A stretch of DNA of 64,000 nt from Yamagishiella unicocca. Taxonomy: Eukaryota; Chlorophyta; Chlorophyceae; Chlamydomonadales; Volvocaceae. The notes beneath the pieces were generated by a model. The model was not told the origin of the DNA. It made no database searches and worked only from the letters and a program-made list of their open reading frames with translations. How positions within the stretch are numbered: position 1 is the first letter of the stretch; every line of letters begins with the position of its first letter. Made by a program: the position numbers and the translations under genes. Below are positions 1-11,489 of the stretch, piece after piece. The stretch is from positions 62,001-126,000 of the forward strand of contig BDSL01000095.1 of the NCBI GenBank assembly GCA_003116995.1, read 5' to 3'.

Positions 1-145
1 TCGGACGTGCCGGTATGTGCGGAACTAACTAGCTACGCGCGTGCATCAACTCCCGAGGCCGCCGCTGGCGTACAGACATGCGAGGCCGTAACCTGCGTGC
101 ACACGCACCTCCCAGGGTCAGCAGCACCACCTCTCGCAGTAGCTC
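1..145. other. left flank of the copia element, nothing recognised
   Basis: No open frame with family motifs and no repeat seen elsewhere in the window. The five bases before the LTR (AGCTC) are one side of a possible target-site duplication. The partner cannot be checked because the other end of the element is missing. Confidence 0.4.
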
Positions 146-299
146 TGTTGTGATAAGGGCGATTACTCCATAATCCGTTACAGTGAGAGGGAGAACCTAC
201 TCAGGGAACGCTCTCCTAACACCACACTGAGAACCGTACTGCGGTACGGCTAAAGCCTCTAATAGGCTGCGTAGCAGGGCTGACCATCATTCCACAACA
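146..299 (-). repeat. copia long terminal repeat, 154 bp
   Basis: The segment starts TGTTGTG and ends CACAACA, a 7-bp terminal inverted repeat of the usual TG..CA form. On the minus strand it directly follows the purine-rich tract GTGGGAG, so it is the 3' LTR. The LTR is short for the superfamily. The partner LTR is not found in the window. Confidence 0.8.
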
Positions 300-310
300 C
301 TCCCACGTGG

Positions 311-1180
311 TCAGATCTTGCATACGCTCATGCTCTCGCGAAACTGCCGGAACTTCTCGAACGCCAACGGCTTCGTCAGGCAGTCCGCCACCATCTCCGA
401 CGTGCGGCAGTCAACCATGACAATCGCGCCGCGCGTCACGTGCTCCCGGATCAGATGGTACCGCACCGCAATGTGCTTCGACCTCTCGGAAACGACCGGG
501 TTCTTAATCACCTTAATCGCGCACTGGCTGTCGCAGTTGACCTTCGTAGGGACCAGCATGTACCCCATGTCGCACAGCAACTGCCGCAACCACAGCGCCT
601 CCTTAACCCCCTCCGATGCCGCTACATACTCGGCCTCCATCGTGGACACCGCCACGGTGCGCTGGAACTTGCTCGACCAGCTCACCGGGCCCCCGTGCAG
701 CGAAAAAACAAAACCCGTGGTCGAACGGCGCGACTCCACGCAACCCGCGTGATCCGCGTCGGTGTAGCCAATGAGGCCCTCATCCACGCGACCACCACCG
801 AACACCAGGCCATAATCGGCCGTGCCAGCCAGATACCGCACCACCTCTTTCGCTGCCTTCCGGTGCTCCTTCCCTGGAGCCGACATGTGCCGTGTCAGCA
901 CTCCCACGGCGTGAGAGATGTCTGGACGCGTGCAACCAGCGATGTACAGTAGGCTGCCCACCAGCGCACTGTATGGGTAGCGCTCAACCTCCAAACGCTC
1001 ATCCGCCCCCGGCTTCACCAGGACCGTACCCGGGGTCATGGGGACTGCCTTGGGCCGGGACTTCGACATGCCATATTCGGCCACCACTTCCTCAATCATC
1101 CGGCGCTGGGACACCGTAATCGTGCGAGACTCCCGATCCCGCTGAATGGCCAGACCCAGGAACAGGTCGGCCTCCCCCAT
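311..1180 (-). pseudogene. copia Pol C-terminus: end of RT plus RNase H
   Basis: This 289-codon frame begins MGEADLFLGL, the conserved stretch after the copia RT catalytic core. It continues through the connection region (SALVGSLLYIAGCTRPDI) into RNase H, with GYTDADHAGC, STMEAEYVAASEG and DSQCAIKV holding the acidic active-site residues. The LTR lies just past the stop. It is out of frame with the upstream RT part. The expected junction near base 1200 needs a 2-base correction, so the single polyprotein is broken here. Confidence 0.9.
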
Positions 1181-3130
1181 ATCGCGGCAATCGAGAAAAC
1201 CTGCATGATGGCCGACTTCACTTCCAGCACCTTCGCCACGCCGTACGACGCAATCAGCAAATCGTCGACGTAGACCAGCACATGCACAACATCACCATCG
1301 ACGTCCCGCACGTACAAGCTGGGGTCCGCATCGGATTCCTTGAAACCCATCGCCACCAGCTGCTCATGCAACTTCTTGTGCCAGGTGCGAGATGCCTGCC
1401 GCAAGCCATACAGCGACTTGCGCAAGCGGCACACGTTTGCTCGCCCACCCGTCGCAAAACCGGGGGGCTGCTCCACGAAAATCTCCTCCTCCAAATCACC
1501 ATTCAGGAAAGCGGTCTTAACATCGAGCTGATGAAGCTCCATGTCCCCAGCCGCAACCATGGCCAGGAAAGCCCGCAGCGTGGCATGCTTGCTGACAGGC
1601 GCGAACACTTCCTTGAAATCAACGCCCTCACGCTGCATGAAACCCGTGACGACTAGGCGGGCCTTGAACCTCTCAATCAGTCCGTGCCTGTCCTGCTTCA
1701 AAGCAAAGACCCACTTTACACCCATCGCACGCGCGCCCTGCGGTTTGGGCTCCAAAACCCACGTGCCCTTCTCCTGCAAAGACGCCAACTCCTCCTCCAT
1801 CGCGGCCTGCCACTGCACGGCATAGGGGGACGCCATTGCCTCTGCATAGGTCGCCGGCGCCGTGACTTCCACGCCACGCTGATCCACGGCTCCAGTATAA
1901 CGACTTGGAGGCACACCGGCGTTAACCCGCTTGGCCCTACGCTGCGCAATGGGCTGGTCCGCCGCACTTGGCCCTGCGTCATCCGGCTCGGGGCCATCAT
2001 CCGGCTCGGGGCCATCGCCGTCTGGCTCGCCATCCGGCTCACCATCCGACTCGCCATCCGGCTCGGATTCACTCCCTTCACCCTCATCATCGGTATTGGG
2101 GTAGGACAACATTTCCTCCCATTCCTCCTCCTCCGACCCCGAATCCGTCTCATCATCAGACGACTCTGGCACCTCCTCCATGCGGCAATCGACGCAGTCA
2201 GCAAACTTGACATTTTTGCTAACGAGGATTTTCTTGTGCCCAGGTAGCCACACACGCCATGCATGCCCTTCGGGTTCGTAGCCCACCAAAATGCCTTTGC
2301 GGGCCACAGCCCCCAGCTTGGACTGCTGGGGCTTCGGAATCATCACGTATGCTGCACACCCAAACTCACGCAAATACGAAATGTCCGGCTTCTCGCCAGT
2401 GAAACGCTCCCACGGTGTGAGCACGCTATCAGACGTGGCGGATACGTTCCGCAAATGCGACGACGTGAACACTGCCTCGCCCCACATGTTCTGCGGGCAG
2501 TCCGGCGAGCCCTCCATCATGGCCCTCACGCGTTCAAGCAAAGTGCGATTGAGCCGCTCTGCTGCCCCGTTTTGCTGCGGGGTGTACGGCGACGATTTTC
2601 CATGCTTAACGCCCAAATCCTCGAAAACTTGGCGCAATTTGGCATTCACATATTCGGTGCCATTGTCCGTGCGAACACGGCGCAACTTCTCGCCGGTTTG
2701 GCGCTCCCACGACTTCAGGACCTCCTCAACTACTTCTGGGACGTGATCTTTCGACGCCAGTAGCCGCACTTCTGAATACTTGCTGTAGTCGTCCAAAAAC
2801 GTAGCAATGTACAGTCCTCCACCAGCCGACTTCATCGGCATGGGCCCACACAGGTCCATGTGCACCAGCTGCAATCGCTCCGTGCTAACGTGGCCTGACG
2901 ACGGATGCGACTGCTGGGTTTGCTTCCCCAGCGCGCAGGGCTCGCACACAACGCCCTTCACCGCGTCTACATCAGCCGGGGAGTAACCCAGCCCCTTCAC
3001 CATCTTGTGTGCTGCCATCGCGCGCATGCTGGTTAGGCCTAGGTGTCCTAATAACCTACGGTGCGCCATGCAAACACGTGCACGCGAAACTTGGCGCTTT
3101 ATTAACGCCTCTGCCCGCAGCGCCCGGTGC
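1096..3130 (-). pseudogene. copia Pol: GAG-pre-integrase, integrase and reverse transcriptase
   Basis: A long open frame (first Met at 3069) starts in the GAG-pre-integrase motif (HRRLLGHLGLTSM, then C-x2-C). Next comes the integrase core with DLCGPM, RTDNGTEY and the D-D-E-type PYTPQQNGAAERLNR segment. An acidic EPDGE-rich linker follows, then copia RT with GVKWVFALKQD, QLDVKTAFLNGDL, KSLYGLRQASR and the catalytic VLVYVDDLL. After the YVDD region the frame drifts into unrelated residues near 1200, where a 2-base insertion separates it from the RNase H frame. Near 3110 it is also out of frame with Gag-protease. Catalytic motifs look intact, so decay is recent or modest. Confidence 0.92.
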
Positions 3131-4580
3131 TCGCGCGCTCACGGATTTCGTGCTTTTCCTGCAGCCGCCGGCGAGTCGCCTCCTTCTCCGCTACGACTTC
3201 CCGCTGGCGCTCTTCCTGCATCTCACGCTTCACCTCACGCACCAAGGCGGCGGCCTTGCCCCCGTTGCCCATTTCGCGGTATTTCGCATCCCAACGGGCC
3301 ATCTCAATCACGTCCAGCATCGGATCCTGCACCCGGGCCCGCACGAAATACATGCCATCGCGCTCGTACATCTGCAGCGCCGGCTCCCCGTTGATCGCGA
3401 TATACGACTGGTCCCCGTCTAGGACAGTCGTCACGTGGCCGAAAGCCCGCTTGAGAGCCTTCATCGAGAAAAGGTTCATTCCGATCCCCGGCACTACGTG
3501 GGGGTGCATCGTTACGTCCATGCCAAAGCCGTCTACACCGAACGTGACTTGCCCCCGCCACTTCGAAAACTTGCTAGCCTTATCCGCCATCCTGAACTCG
3601 ACGCTGTCCTTCATCTTCAGGGACTTGACGTTGAACAGGGCACCGCTGCAGCCGGTCAAGAACTCCTCCGCGCCAGTGTCGAACAGCCACTCGTCCTTGG
3701 CCGTCGTCACGTTGGCAACCAGGTTTGCGGTGGCAATAAGGTGCCGCCGCTGTCCCTGTGCCGGCGCCTGGCCTTGCTGAGGTAGGGGGGGCGGCGCTGC
3801 CTGCGCCTGAGGCGCCTGCTGCGCCTGCTCTCGCTCCCGACGCTCCCTCGTGCGGCAGTTTGCCTGGATGTGGCCCTTCTTACCGCACGAGTGGCAGATC
3901 TTGTCCTTGTGCCGGTTGAACTTGCCACCATCTCCTCCAGCGCCACCGCCTCCAGCTCCGCTGCCTCCAGCACCGCCGCCTCCGTTACCGAACTGGCGGC
4001 GCCCGACGGCGTTCACGGACGCTTGTTGGTTGGCACGGTTCCTTGATGTCTCCTCGTTGAGCAGACGCCGACCCAACTCCTCCACGGTTGCCACGTCGAT
4101 GGCGTTCATGATTACAGTCCTGAAAGTCTCGTATGATGAAGGCAAACCAAAAAGTAGCGTGTGGATGTATTGGGCCTCGTCCATCTCCATGGCGGCGTTG
4201 CGCATTTTGATACGCAGATTCCGCAGCCGAGCGAGGTAGTCACTGCAGGTCTCGTTGTATGCCAGGCTGAATGTCGAGATCTCCATTTGGAGATTCGACT
4301 TCGCCGCACGACTGGTCTGAGAGTAGCGGCGGCTGATGCCCATCCACAGGTCGTAGGCCGTCTCGTGCACCTCCAACGCCGGCAGCTCCAGCGTTGTCAG
4401 GTACTGCATAATCAGCGCCCTAGACTTCTGATTCTCCCTTGCATCAAGCGTTCCACGCCTAGCCGGGAGCTCGTGGATAGCGTCAGCCCATCCCTTGCTT
4501 CTGAGTGCGCGCCTTACAATGGCCGCAACCTCCACATAGTTATCCGAAGTAAACAGATGGTTGTCTGGCACCTGCTTCAT
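3102..4580 (-). pseudogene. copia Gag and protease
   Basis: This 492-codon frame is the 5' part of the polyprotein. Residues of about 1-190 are the copia Gag (UBN2-type) domain, with LWMGISRRYSQ and FGLPSSYETF-like motifs. A Gly-rich linker and one CCHC zinc knuckle (C-x2-C-x4-H-x4-C, CHSCGKKGHIQANC) follow. The aspartic protease active site is DTGAEEFLTG. The frame ends at GRCGQRR, just before the GAG-pre-integrase starts in another frame. No LTR or primer-binding site is seen upstream of the Met at 4580. Confidence 0.9.
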
Positions 4581-4639
4581 CCTAGCCTAGCTTAGCCGAG
4601 CCTGCCTCCCGCAGTTGGCGTGTGGCGGCGCACCGACGC

Positions 4640-6710
4640 AATGCTGGCCAGCAATCGGCCAACATCTTTGAACATGGTGAGCTGCACAATCGTCAGCTGT
4701 GGGAGCTGGGTCGCTGCAGCTGGCTGCTGATCCAGTACCTCCGGCCCCAGGTGACCTTGTGTGGTTTGTGTGTTCGTTGGAGTAGGGTGCTGCTTATGAG
4801 GTTGGTGTGGGCGGACGACGTGTACTGCTTAAGATAGCAAAGTATGCACATGTATGTGCCCCCTCGCTACCCCTTGCTAGGCTCGCTCTATGCTTGCGTA
4901 ATTCATCGTGCTTTCTGTACGGCTCGCCCGAACTGTTGTCTGTCCTGGGCTGCCGCTGCGGGTGTTCTGTTGAGGGCGCGGGCGCTGTGTCTCCCGGAGG
5001 AGCTAGCGCAACAAGAGGGTTCAATCCTGTTCGATAGGAATCTCGGCGGCGGAGGTGGCCGGGGTGTTGAAGGGTTTTCCGGGGAATTCCGGGGAATTCC
5101 GGGGAAATCCCGGGGATGGGATGGAATCCCAGTTGAGCTATATAGGGAGTGCCGTACGCAAATAGCCCCAGTGCTGGCGGACTCCTACACGGCCGTGGGG
5201 AAATTGGGGCAGGTGCATCAGGAATTCCAGGAAGGGTTCAAATAATTTATTCACAAGAATCGAGGGGCACTGATGGGTCGAGGCAGCTACGGCCCGATTA
5301 CACTCTCGCGTACTGATTACTTATTCTGGCAAAGGTGCTGGCTACATGACTGGGGCCCGCATTGGCGTGTGTGGTGACGCTTGAACAGCCAGTTTTTCTA
5401 CCATATCGGCTCATTGGGGCCAACTTTCTGTTCCTGCGTCAGTTCCCATAACTGGTGGCGCAAACAAGATAGGTCATGTGCCATTGCGTTCCTGAACATT
5501 GCGAAAGCGTATCACACAATGGACAGGACTTTCCTTGACGGGGCAATGGACGCTACGGGCGCCGGCCGGGGTTGATAGCCTGGGCTCGCATACTGTTCAC
5601 GGACACTGCGTCTCTAGCAGTGGTCAATGGGTACAGATCCGGCCGTGCACATATCAAGGCCGGCGTTAAGCAGGGATGCCAGTTAGCGCCCCTATTGTAT
5701 TTGTTTGCTGCACAGGCAACGCTGTGTTGACTGCAGCACTGAGGAGTGGGTGTCCGACTGCTGAAGCCAAGCGCGGCTGGGGTCAAAACGGCAGTGGAGG
5801 TTGCAGACGATGCGGTGGTGATCGATAGCCTTCAGTCGGTACCAGATGTCCTCACGTATTCGAGGGCCTCGGGGCATGGCAGCAGCTTAATTACAAGTTG
5901 AAGCCGCACGGCCGTGTCGTGTAATCATAGGCCGATGCGCTTCGCTATGTTCCTCACCCACCTATTTGCCATCAGCGGGGTTCCGGATGCCCTGCTTTCC
6001 CACTCTATGTGGCGGTGGAAGTAGGGTTGGTTGGCTGTCGGGACGACCAGCCATTTAGGAGGGGGATGATGTAACGTGCAAGGGCCCGTTACATACATGA
6101 CTATGGATGCTTATGGGGTTAAGGCAGGCAACGGCCTGTTACGCTTATGCCCGCGATGATGTCATCCGTACAGCGGATGTCCCTTAAGGTTTGGGGCTTG
6201 CCCGCGAACCGGTGTCTTTAGACGCCACCAAAAGTGGACATGTACGTTGCAGCTGGTATCGAGCCTGGTGAAGTACTGCAGGTGGGTGTTGCGGGTGGCT
6301 GTGGGTCCCTGTAATACTGCCTACTTCTCGTATCTAACTGTTACAGTGGGTTCCACGCCAAGATGATGCAGTCGGCCACAGCGCTTAATCTATCGTTGGA
6401 GCAGCCCCTGCGATGGTCGGGACCGTGCAGTCTGAGAAAGTTACACCGCGGTTGGGGAGGATCGCTCGGCGCCATGTGTCAGTGATTGGATGAGCCACGG
6501 CGGCGACGGCGTTCGGGGTGCATCAATTGACCTGGCACATGGAGCATGAAGGGCTGCCCCTTGACTGCCCCTGGGCCCGTCATGGAGGGGCTGGAGCGCG
6601 TTGGGGCCAAGCTTATCGACCGAGGACCATGAGTTCTCGCAGAGTCTCCAAACCGGTAGGCCTGATTACCACCATTCTAATACTAAGCAGCGCGGGTGAA
6701 CTCTAGGGAT
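4640..6710 (+). mobile_element. decayed LINE (L1-like non-LTR retrotransposon) with RT remnants
   Basis: Short fragments in several frames spell a non-LTR reverse transcriptase in order. GWDGIPVELYRE lies near 5115-5155, AIAFLNIAKAYHTMDRTFL near 5480-5540 (the A motif, with the usual Asp of YDT replaced by His), and GVKQGCQLAPLLYLF near 5665-5705 (the B motif). WHMEHEGLPLD near 6530-6560 matches WHMEHGGLPPD of the LINE at 27.0-29.4 kb, so both belong to one family. Stops and frameshifts are frequent, so this is an old copy. Tandem GGGGAATTCC copies lie at about 5081-5105. Both ends are approximate. Confidence 0.8.
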
Positions 6711-7848
6711 GCGACAGGTCACAACAGGGTATCACAGCAGGCGTGCTTCGGACGTCCTTGACGACCTTGGCCCCAAACCTTTCCACGGTTCACAAGCCGT
6801 GAGCCCTGTTGTGGACAAATGCTAGCAGCAGCATGAAGAGTAGATGAGGCATTTTGGGCTCAAATTGGTGTGTTGAGCTGCTCAAGCGCCCAGAGGACCC
6901 ATGGTGTTGGAATCGGCCGGATTTGCCGTCATGTGCCCGTCAACTCCGTGCTTAGCTTTAGATTATCCTCATCGTGCATGAGGTGACACACCGCGTGAGG
7001 TGACACACCGCATGAAAAGGGTTCGCCTTAGTTGACGCCGCTCTGTGCTGGGCACCTTTCCTTGGAGCCCCCGCCTCATGTTCTCGCCATTTCAATTAAC
7101 GTGCTCAGCAAAATGTACTTTTTAGGTAATGCAAGGTGCGGCCGTGTGCCTACCTTCACCACACCATACCGCCCGAAAGGGCCTGCATCTACTCTGACCA
7201 TCAAGCGTTACAACAAGCAAGTATCGCTTCTATGGTCCTTGTCGAATACATTTGTTTACGTACAGTGTGGCATGGCGGCGGACGAAAGCACACGGCAAAA
7301 TAAACACTTATTGCAATTCACTGCGACTCCAGGAGGGGATGAGATACCGCAGCAGCCCAGACGCTGGGCATAATACTATATCGTAGAGAAGCGGAAAATT
7401 GTCACACGAATGATTTTGTTTTGCAGAGATAATTGAGCACGCTCAGAAGAACAATGAAACAGTTTTGCGGTGGCTCCAGGGAAGGTACTCGACAGAGGAC
7501 GCGTCACGGCGTCAGAGCAGGCGTGCGGGTTGTACCGGTGCATAACTTCAGCGGTGTAGTAGTCTAGGCAGCGTGTTGTGCACTATACAACAGCCGGGAA
7601 TCTGAAGGCTAGCGAAAACGAATTACGGATACCCTGGCGCCTTGCCCACTGAAGATGCCCACACACAACTGTGCGGTGGCTTGAACCTGCCGTACGGAAA
7701 GCAGCTTCTGACGTTTCCCTACCATGCGCTATCTTACTGCGTGATACTGCGAATGTACTGTCGAAACAAAATGGTGCAAAATAACAGTGCATACACTACA
7801 AACTGCAATGTCATACGTATTCTATTATACACGGTAATACCTCATCAT
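6711..7848. other. intergenic, no gene recognised
   Basis: Reading frames here are short and without family motifs. A small direct repeat (GTGAGGTGACACACCGC-like) lies at about 6979-7013. The region lies between LINE remnants and is probably transposon-derived. Confidence 0.4.
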
Positions 7849-7881
7849 GGTCTGGGGCCCACTATAACAGTTATTACTACC
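7849..7881 (+). mobile_element. LINE 3'-end micro-copy
   Basis: GGTCTGGGGCCCACTATAACAG followed by TTATTACTAC matches the terminus of the LINE at 27.0-29.4 kb (GGTCTGGAACCCAC...). The copy is 5'-truncated to a few tens of bases. Confidence 0.55.
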
Positions 7882-8087
7882 TTCTAAAGAGATCCACAGC
7901 AGGCGGGACAGGACACCACGCTGGGTTGCGGGTGAGACCGCCCAGGAGGCATTTGAGCCGGAAATGGAGCCAATTCGGCCAAGCAGCCGCACGAGCTTGG
8001 TCACATCCCGCCCCAAGTGCTTCACCACACTGCTATGTGGGTGTGTGGGGTTTGCACACGACCTCCTCAACGCAGAACGGGGGCCCT

Positions 8088-8153
8088 CGGTTGGGGGCCC
8101 TCTGCCCGGTTACCAGGCCAAGACCTGGTAACCGGGCAGAGGGCCCCCAACCG
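8088..8153. repeat. perfect 30-bp inverted repeat with 6-base loop
   Basis: Arm 8088-8117 is the exact reverse complement of arm 8124-8153, around the loop CCAAGA (8118-8123). Each arm contains GGGGGCCCTCTGCCCGGTTA or its complement, so the hairpin would be very stable. It sits immediately left of a minus-oriented LINE 3' end (8154 on), where the terminal GTTACAGTGGGTTCCAG of other copies would be expected. It may be a foldback insertion into that LINE end or a small-RNA-type hairpin. Its function is unknown. Confidence 0.9.
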
Positions 8154-8200
8154 TGAGGTGGAGCCATCAAGTGCACCGCCTGACACTTGAAGAGACGTGA
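8154..8200 (-). mobile_element. LINE 3'-end fragment
   Basis: TGAGGTGGAGCCATCAAG followed by CCGCCTGACACTTGAAGAGACG aligns with the minus-oriented LINE tail at 27062-27110 (GAGGTAGAACCATC, then CGCCTGACACTGAAAAAGACG). The outermost GTTACAGTGGG part is absent and the hairpin occupies its place. Confidence 0.6.
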
Positions 8201-8297
8201 TACGGCAAATCATCAGAACCCCCGGACAAGGGCCGAGAGAACAAACAGTGCCAACAACCACCGAGGGGGGATTAGCTCAAAAGGCAACCCTATCAGT

Positions 8298-8330
8298 AGT
8301 TAACCAACGGCCCACTGTAAAAGTTACTAC
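8298..8330 (+). mobile_element. LINE 3'-terminal micro-copy
   Basis: GGCCCACTGTAAAAGTTACTACT resembles the terminal motif AACCCACTGTAAC-GTTAC of the 27.0-29.4 kb LINE family in plus orientation. It is only about 25 recognisable bases long. Confidence 0.45.
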
Positions 8331-9035
8331 TCGCACCACGTGATCCCGTTAGGGGGCATGCGAGTGTCGGTGCATCGGACCAGATGGGAGCTGCTCGTTG
8401 TTGCCGGCGGTAGTCTAGGTGGGAGTTAAGGAGGATGGAATGGCGGTGTCGTCTGGTATGTGGAGGAGGAGCCAGCAGGGCGCCTCAGCCGTGTGTTCAA
8501 TGGTAAAACATTCTGGTCTTACATGTTCCGCAATTTGGGGGAATAATGTACGCGGTTGCCGCACATATGTGCCCCAGCAGTGATCCGGAGCAGCCATGGC
8601 ATTCATAATTTCGGTTTGCAGCATCATCGATAGGATTATGAGTACGGAAGGAACAGCATCATTGATAGGGTTTATAGAGGAGTGAGAGTTTGGAGTTGGT
8701 GCAGGAGGACATTCGTCTCGTCTCGTCCAGGAGTTTCATTGGTTCCGCCAATCCTATAACATGGCGTGATACTCAGACCCCCATAGCCCTCCATCTGCGT
8801 GTACTGATAGCCAGGGCTGGTGTCGACCCGTATCATAATTCTTACTCAACTCTTCGCTCAACCTTACAGCACACCTGCACAGCTGCGATACCAGCTAGTA
8901 CCGGCTGGGGCTGTTCCCGTAATCAGTACACACATTGCGACCACTTTGCACACGCGCTCTCGTAGCACTTGTCCTAAGCCCATGGATGATACCGCTGGGG
9001 GTTCATGCCTATGGCCTAGGTTTGATCCCTCGTAG
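8331..9035. other. intergenic, nothing recognised
   Basis: There are only short frames without motifs. The sequence GATAGG(A/G)TT with ATC context recurs at about 8628 and 8665. No other structure was seen. Confidence 0.4.
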
Positions 9036-9039
9036 CTGT

Positions 9040-9115
9040 CGTTACAGTGGGCTCCAGAACAGAAGGTAAAGAGGCGGAGTCATTGGGTACATCGCCTGAC
9101 AACTGAAGGAGACAA
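9040..9115 (-). mobile_element. LINE 3'-end fragment
   Basis: GTTACAGTGGGCTCCAGAAC is followed by GAAGGTAAAG, CATTGGGTACATCGCCTGAC and AACTGAAGGAGAC. This matches the reverse complement of the 3' end of the 27.0-29.4 kb LINE over about 70 bases with small insertions. Confidence 0.7.
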
Positions 9116-10184
9116 CGGAAAAAAACGAAACCGTCCCAGACGCCTCACTACCCAGAGCCGGGAGGTAACAGCACTACCAGGGGGGGTTGCGATGATGGCT
9201 CCCCTGCAAGTGACCAAATGCATATATGCAGAGCCCGAAAGGAGAGACGGCAGAACGTATCGGCAACACGATAGACAAGCTTCCCGCCTCTTCACCCCGT
9301 AAAATGCGCATGCCCAAACTGAGATGAGGACATCAAGGATTAATACCGTCATGGTGGCCCGTTCTCGGTCTGTAACAGTTGCCATCGTCGAATAGCATAG
9401 GCCGGCTTCATCAGCAGCCTCCGGACCAAGGCAGAGCCACGACAAGTCCGCGAAGCTGCAATACGGCAAGCACTCCAGCCTGCAAAGCCCTTTGTTACCC
9501 ACGCGCGATTTATCGCTGGGCGGCCCTCAGTGGCGCATGCGTATCAGGACGACTCGCGCCGCAAGTGCAAATCACCAATACAGCAGCAATCCCACGCGAA
9601 ACGCTCGCAAAATGCTGCTAACATGCGTGACAATAACCGAGGCGTCTGGGGCTCGCGCTACAGACGCGGCACAGCCGAACGCACTATGCCGCCGCAACTC
9701 ACCGGGATAAAGTCGTCCTAAATTTCCGCTTTCCGCACCAATGCGTCAGAAGCATATGTCCCGTACATTGTTACACACTTCGAGGAGGAGTTCTGAAGGG
9801 GCGCAGACCCCAGACTCCATAACTCCGCCCCATCACCAGGGTCCAACGATTGACTTGCATTCCCCTGTGTGGCCGTGGAAGGCCTGCATGTGCCCTGTCG
9901 ATGGATAAAAATCGAAGCCGGTGTGCCAGCACAGCGGCAACAGCAGCTAGCACACACGGTGGGCCTGTTAGAGGCTCAAGCAAGAACACGATCTTAGCAA
10001 AGGTGCACACTCTCACACGGGGTCAGCGATAGATTAACGCACATTCCGGTAAATTAACACACACGCACGGTTCTTTCCTTAGAGTTTCGCGGCTTAGCGG
10101 CAATTGAACACACACGTTCCTTGTAAGGAAAACACACCTGAGATGCCTGCGTGGTCGTGACCATGGCCCGCCCAGCTAAACCAC
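9116..10184. other. intergenic, nothing recognised
   Basis: Frames on both strands are short and carry no domain. The stretch includes the presumed 3' flank of the PC-esterase gene that ends at 10185. Confidence 0.4.
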
Positions 10185-11489
10185 TCACTGATTGCATGCA
10201 ACTTTAAGGATACTCTGTACAATATTTAGGTTAAATAGATCCCTACAATCCAGAGTACTGTTCAAGGGGCCGTCGTCGCGAAATTTGCCAGGAAACCAAG
10301 GACCTTTCATGCAGTGAAAATGGTGCGTATCTACCCTTGTGAAGGATGCGTTATGTTCCATCTTACTGACATCGACATAGTACGAATGGCCGGGAACGGT
10401 TACCTCGCCGTACAAGGCACGATCATTTAGCATCTGCACAAAATACCTCATTAAATAGTTCCGTTCCTGGTAGACACGGTGTGTTTCGGGACAGCATGGT
10501 ACCGGAATCGTGCCAATCCAATAAAACTGTGCAATCCGTTTCCCTTCGAGTGCCAGTAGTTTGAAGTACGTGATGAGAGCCTCGCGGAAGCTCTCGTAGT
10601 CTCCGTCATCGTGATACATGGGGCCCGCAATCATTATGTCTGCACCGGCCATGACGCCATATTGTTGATGCAACACTGGCAACGCTGACTTGTTGTTGCA
10701 AACTTTGCCATCGAAGCAAGGCGCCCAATAGTACTGCAGCTCCATGGTAGATTTAGCGTCCCACTTGTCCTCCGGGGTGATCGGGGCTACAGGTTTTGAC
10801 GAGTGGCTGGTCTTCAACTGGCGGGCCTTCATGCTGGCGTGCAAGCTGGGCAGGTATCCCCTCTCAATAAAGGCATCATGTGTGCCATTGGCCATGAAGT
10901 AACTTCCAGGCTCATGGTACACATGGTCAATGTACTTCGGCGCATCACGGAGATACGCCACCAAGCGGCCGATATACGGCCGCATCATGCTGTCACCAAA
11001 CATCAATACACGCTTGCCCTTCAAACATTGATAGATGGTTCCCGGTGTCATCAATGTATCGCTGCACTGCGGGTGTCTTCTGGAAGGCAACCATGTTTCT
11101 GCGACCCAGGAGCCAAAGTTCCAGATTGAGCTATCGCATGGCTCCTTATAAGACGATGAGCGATTTGCTGCCTTGGCTTCAGCTTCCTGCCTGGCCGCCG
11201 CCTCTGCCAAAGGCAGCCGACCTCGTCGCCAATGTATGCATCGTGAGCATTCTGGCACGCATATGTCACGAAGAGGGCACGTAGCGTTGGGCCAAATATT
11301 TGCGACATGGCACTCCATCCCAACATACGTGAGGTTGGCAAAGTCAGTTGCCTTGCAATGTAGTTCCTCTGGTGTCCGGACATCCTTGACGACCCCGGCC
11401 GCTATTTTTCTTACTGTTGATAGGCCATGAACACTATTGGTAAAAGTTGCTAGCAGCAGCAGTGTAACAGCTCCAAGTAAATGAGACAT
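10185..11489 (-). CDS. PC-esterase family protein (SGNH hydrolase / TBL-like), secretory
   Basis: A single-exon gene of 434 codons. Residues 1-22 form a signal peptide or anchor (MSHLLGAVTLLLLATFTNSV). A Cys-rich segment lies at about 60-84 and N-glycosylation sequons (NLT, NAT, NRS, NKS, NAS) are frequent. The SGNH block I serine is in MFGDSMMR, with GDS at residues 165-167. The C-terminal catalytic pair is DTHH at about 387-390, followed by FHC. This GDS plus DxxH layout fits the PC-esterase (PMR5/trichome-birefringence-like) fold, whose plant members add or remove acyl groups on wall glycans. The algal substrate is unknown. The Met is chosen because it opens the signal peptide. A second, diverged family member lies at 33.9-35.7 kb. 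Confidence 0.82.
   Translation of the reverse strand: MSHLLGAVTLLLLATFTNSVHGLSTVRKIAAGVVKDVRTPEELHCKATDFANLTYVGMECHVANIWPNATCPLRDICVPECSRCIHWRRGRLPLAEAAARQEAEAKAANRSSSYKEPCDSSIWNFGSWVAETWLPSRRHPQCSDTLMTPGTIYQCLKGKRVLMFGDSMMRPYIGRLVAYLRDAPKYIDHVYHEPGSYFMANGTHDAFIERGYLPSLHASMKARQLKTSHSSKPVAPITPEDKWDAKSTMELQYYWAPCFDGKVCNNKSALPVLHQQYGVMAGADIMIAGPMYHDDGDYESFREALITYFKLLALEGKRIAQFYWIGTIPVPCCPETHRVYQERNYLMRYFVQMLNDRALYGEVTVPGHSYYVDVSKMEHNASFTRVDTHHFHCMKGPWFPGKFRDDGPLNSTLDCRDLFNLNIVQSILKVACNQ

Larger units (their letters stand above)
146..4640 (-). mobile_element. Ty1/copia LTR retrotransposon, damaged, 5' end missing
   Basis: The parts run on the minus strand in copia order: Gag with zinc knuckle, protease, GAG-pre-integrase, integrase, reverse transcriptase, RNase H, a purine-rich tract (GTGGGAG, next to base 299), then an LTR at 146-299. 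No second LTR copy and no tRNA-Met primer-binding site is seen right of the Gag start (4580). By about 4640 the sequence looks like an unrelated LINE. The frame is broken near 3110 and near 1200. The copy is therefore 5'-truncated and non-autonomous. Integrase-before-RT order separates copia from gypsy. The right boundary is approximate. Confidence 0.9.

Noticed and set aside
8268..8300. tRNA-like A box (GGGGATTAGCTCA...GG)
   Set aside because: There is no B box (GGTTCGA) at the right distance and no cloverleaf can be drawn. At most it is a SINE head, which one short motif cannot support.
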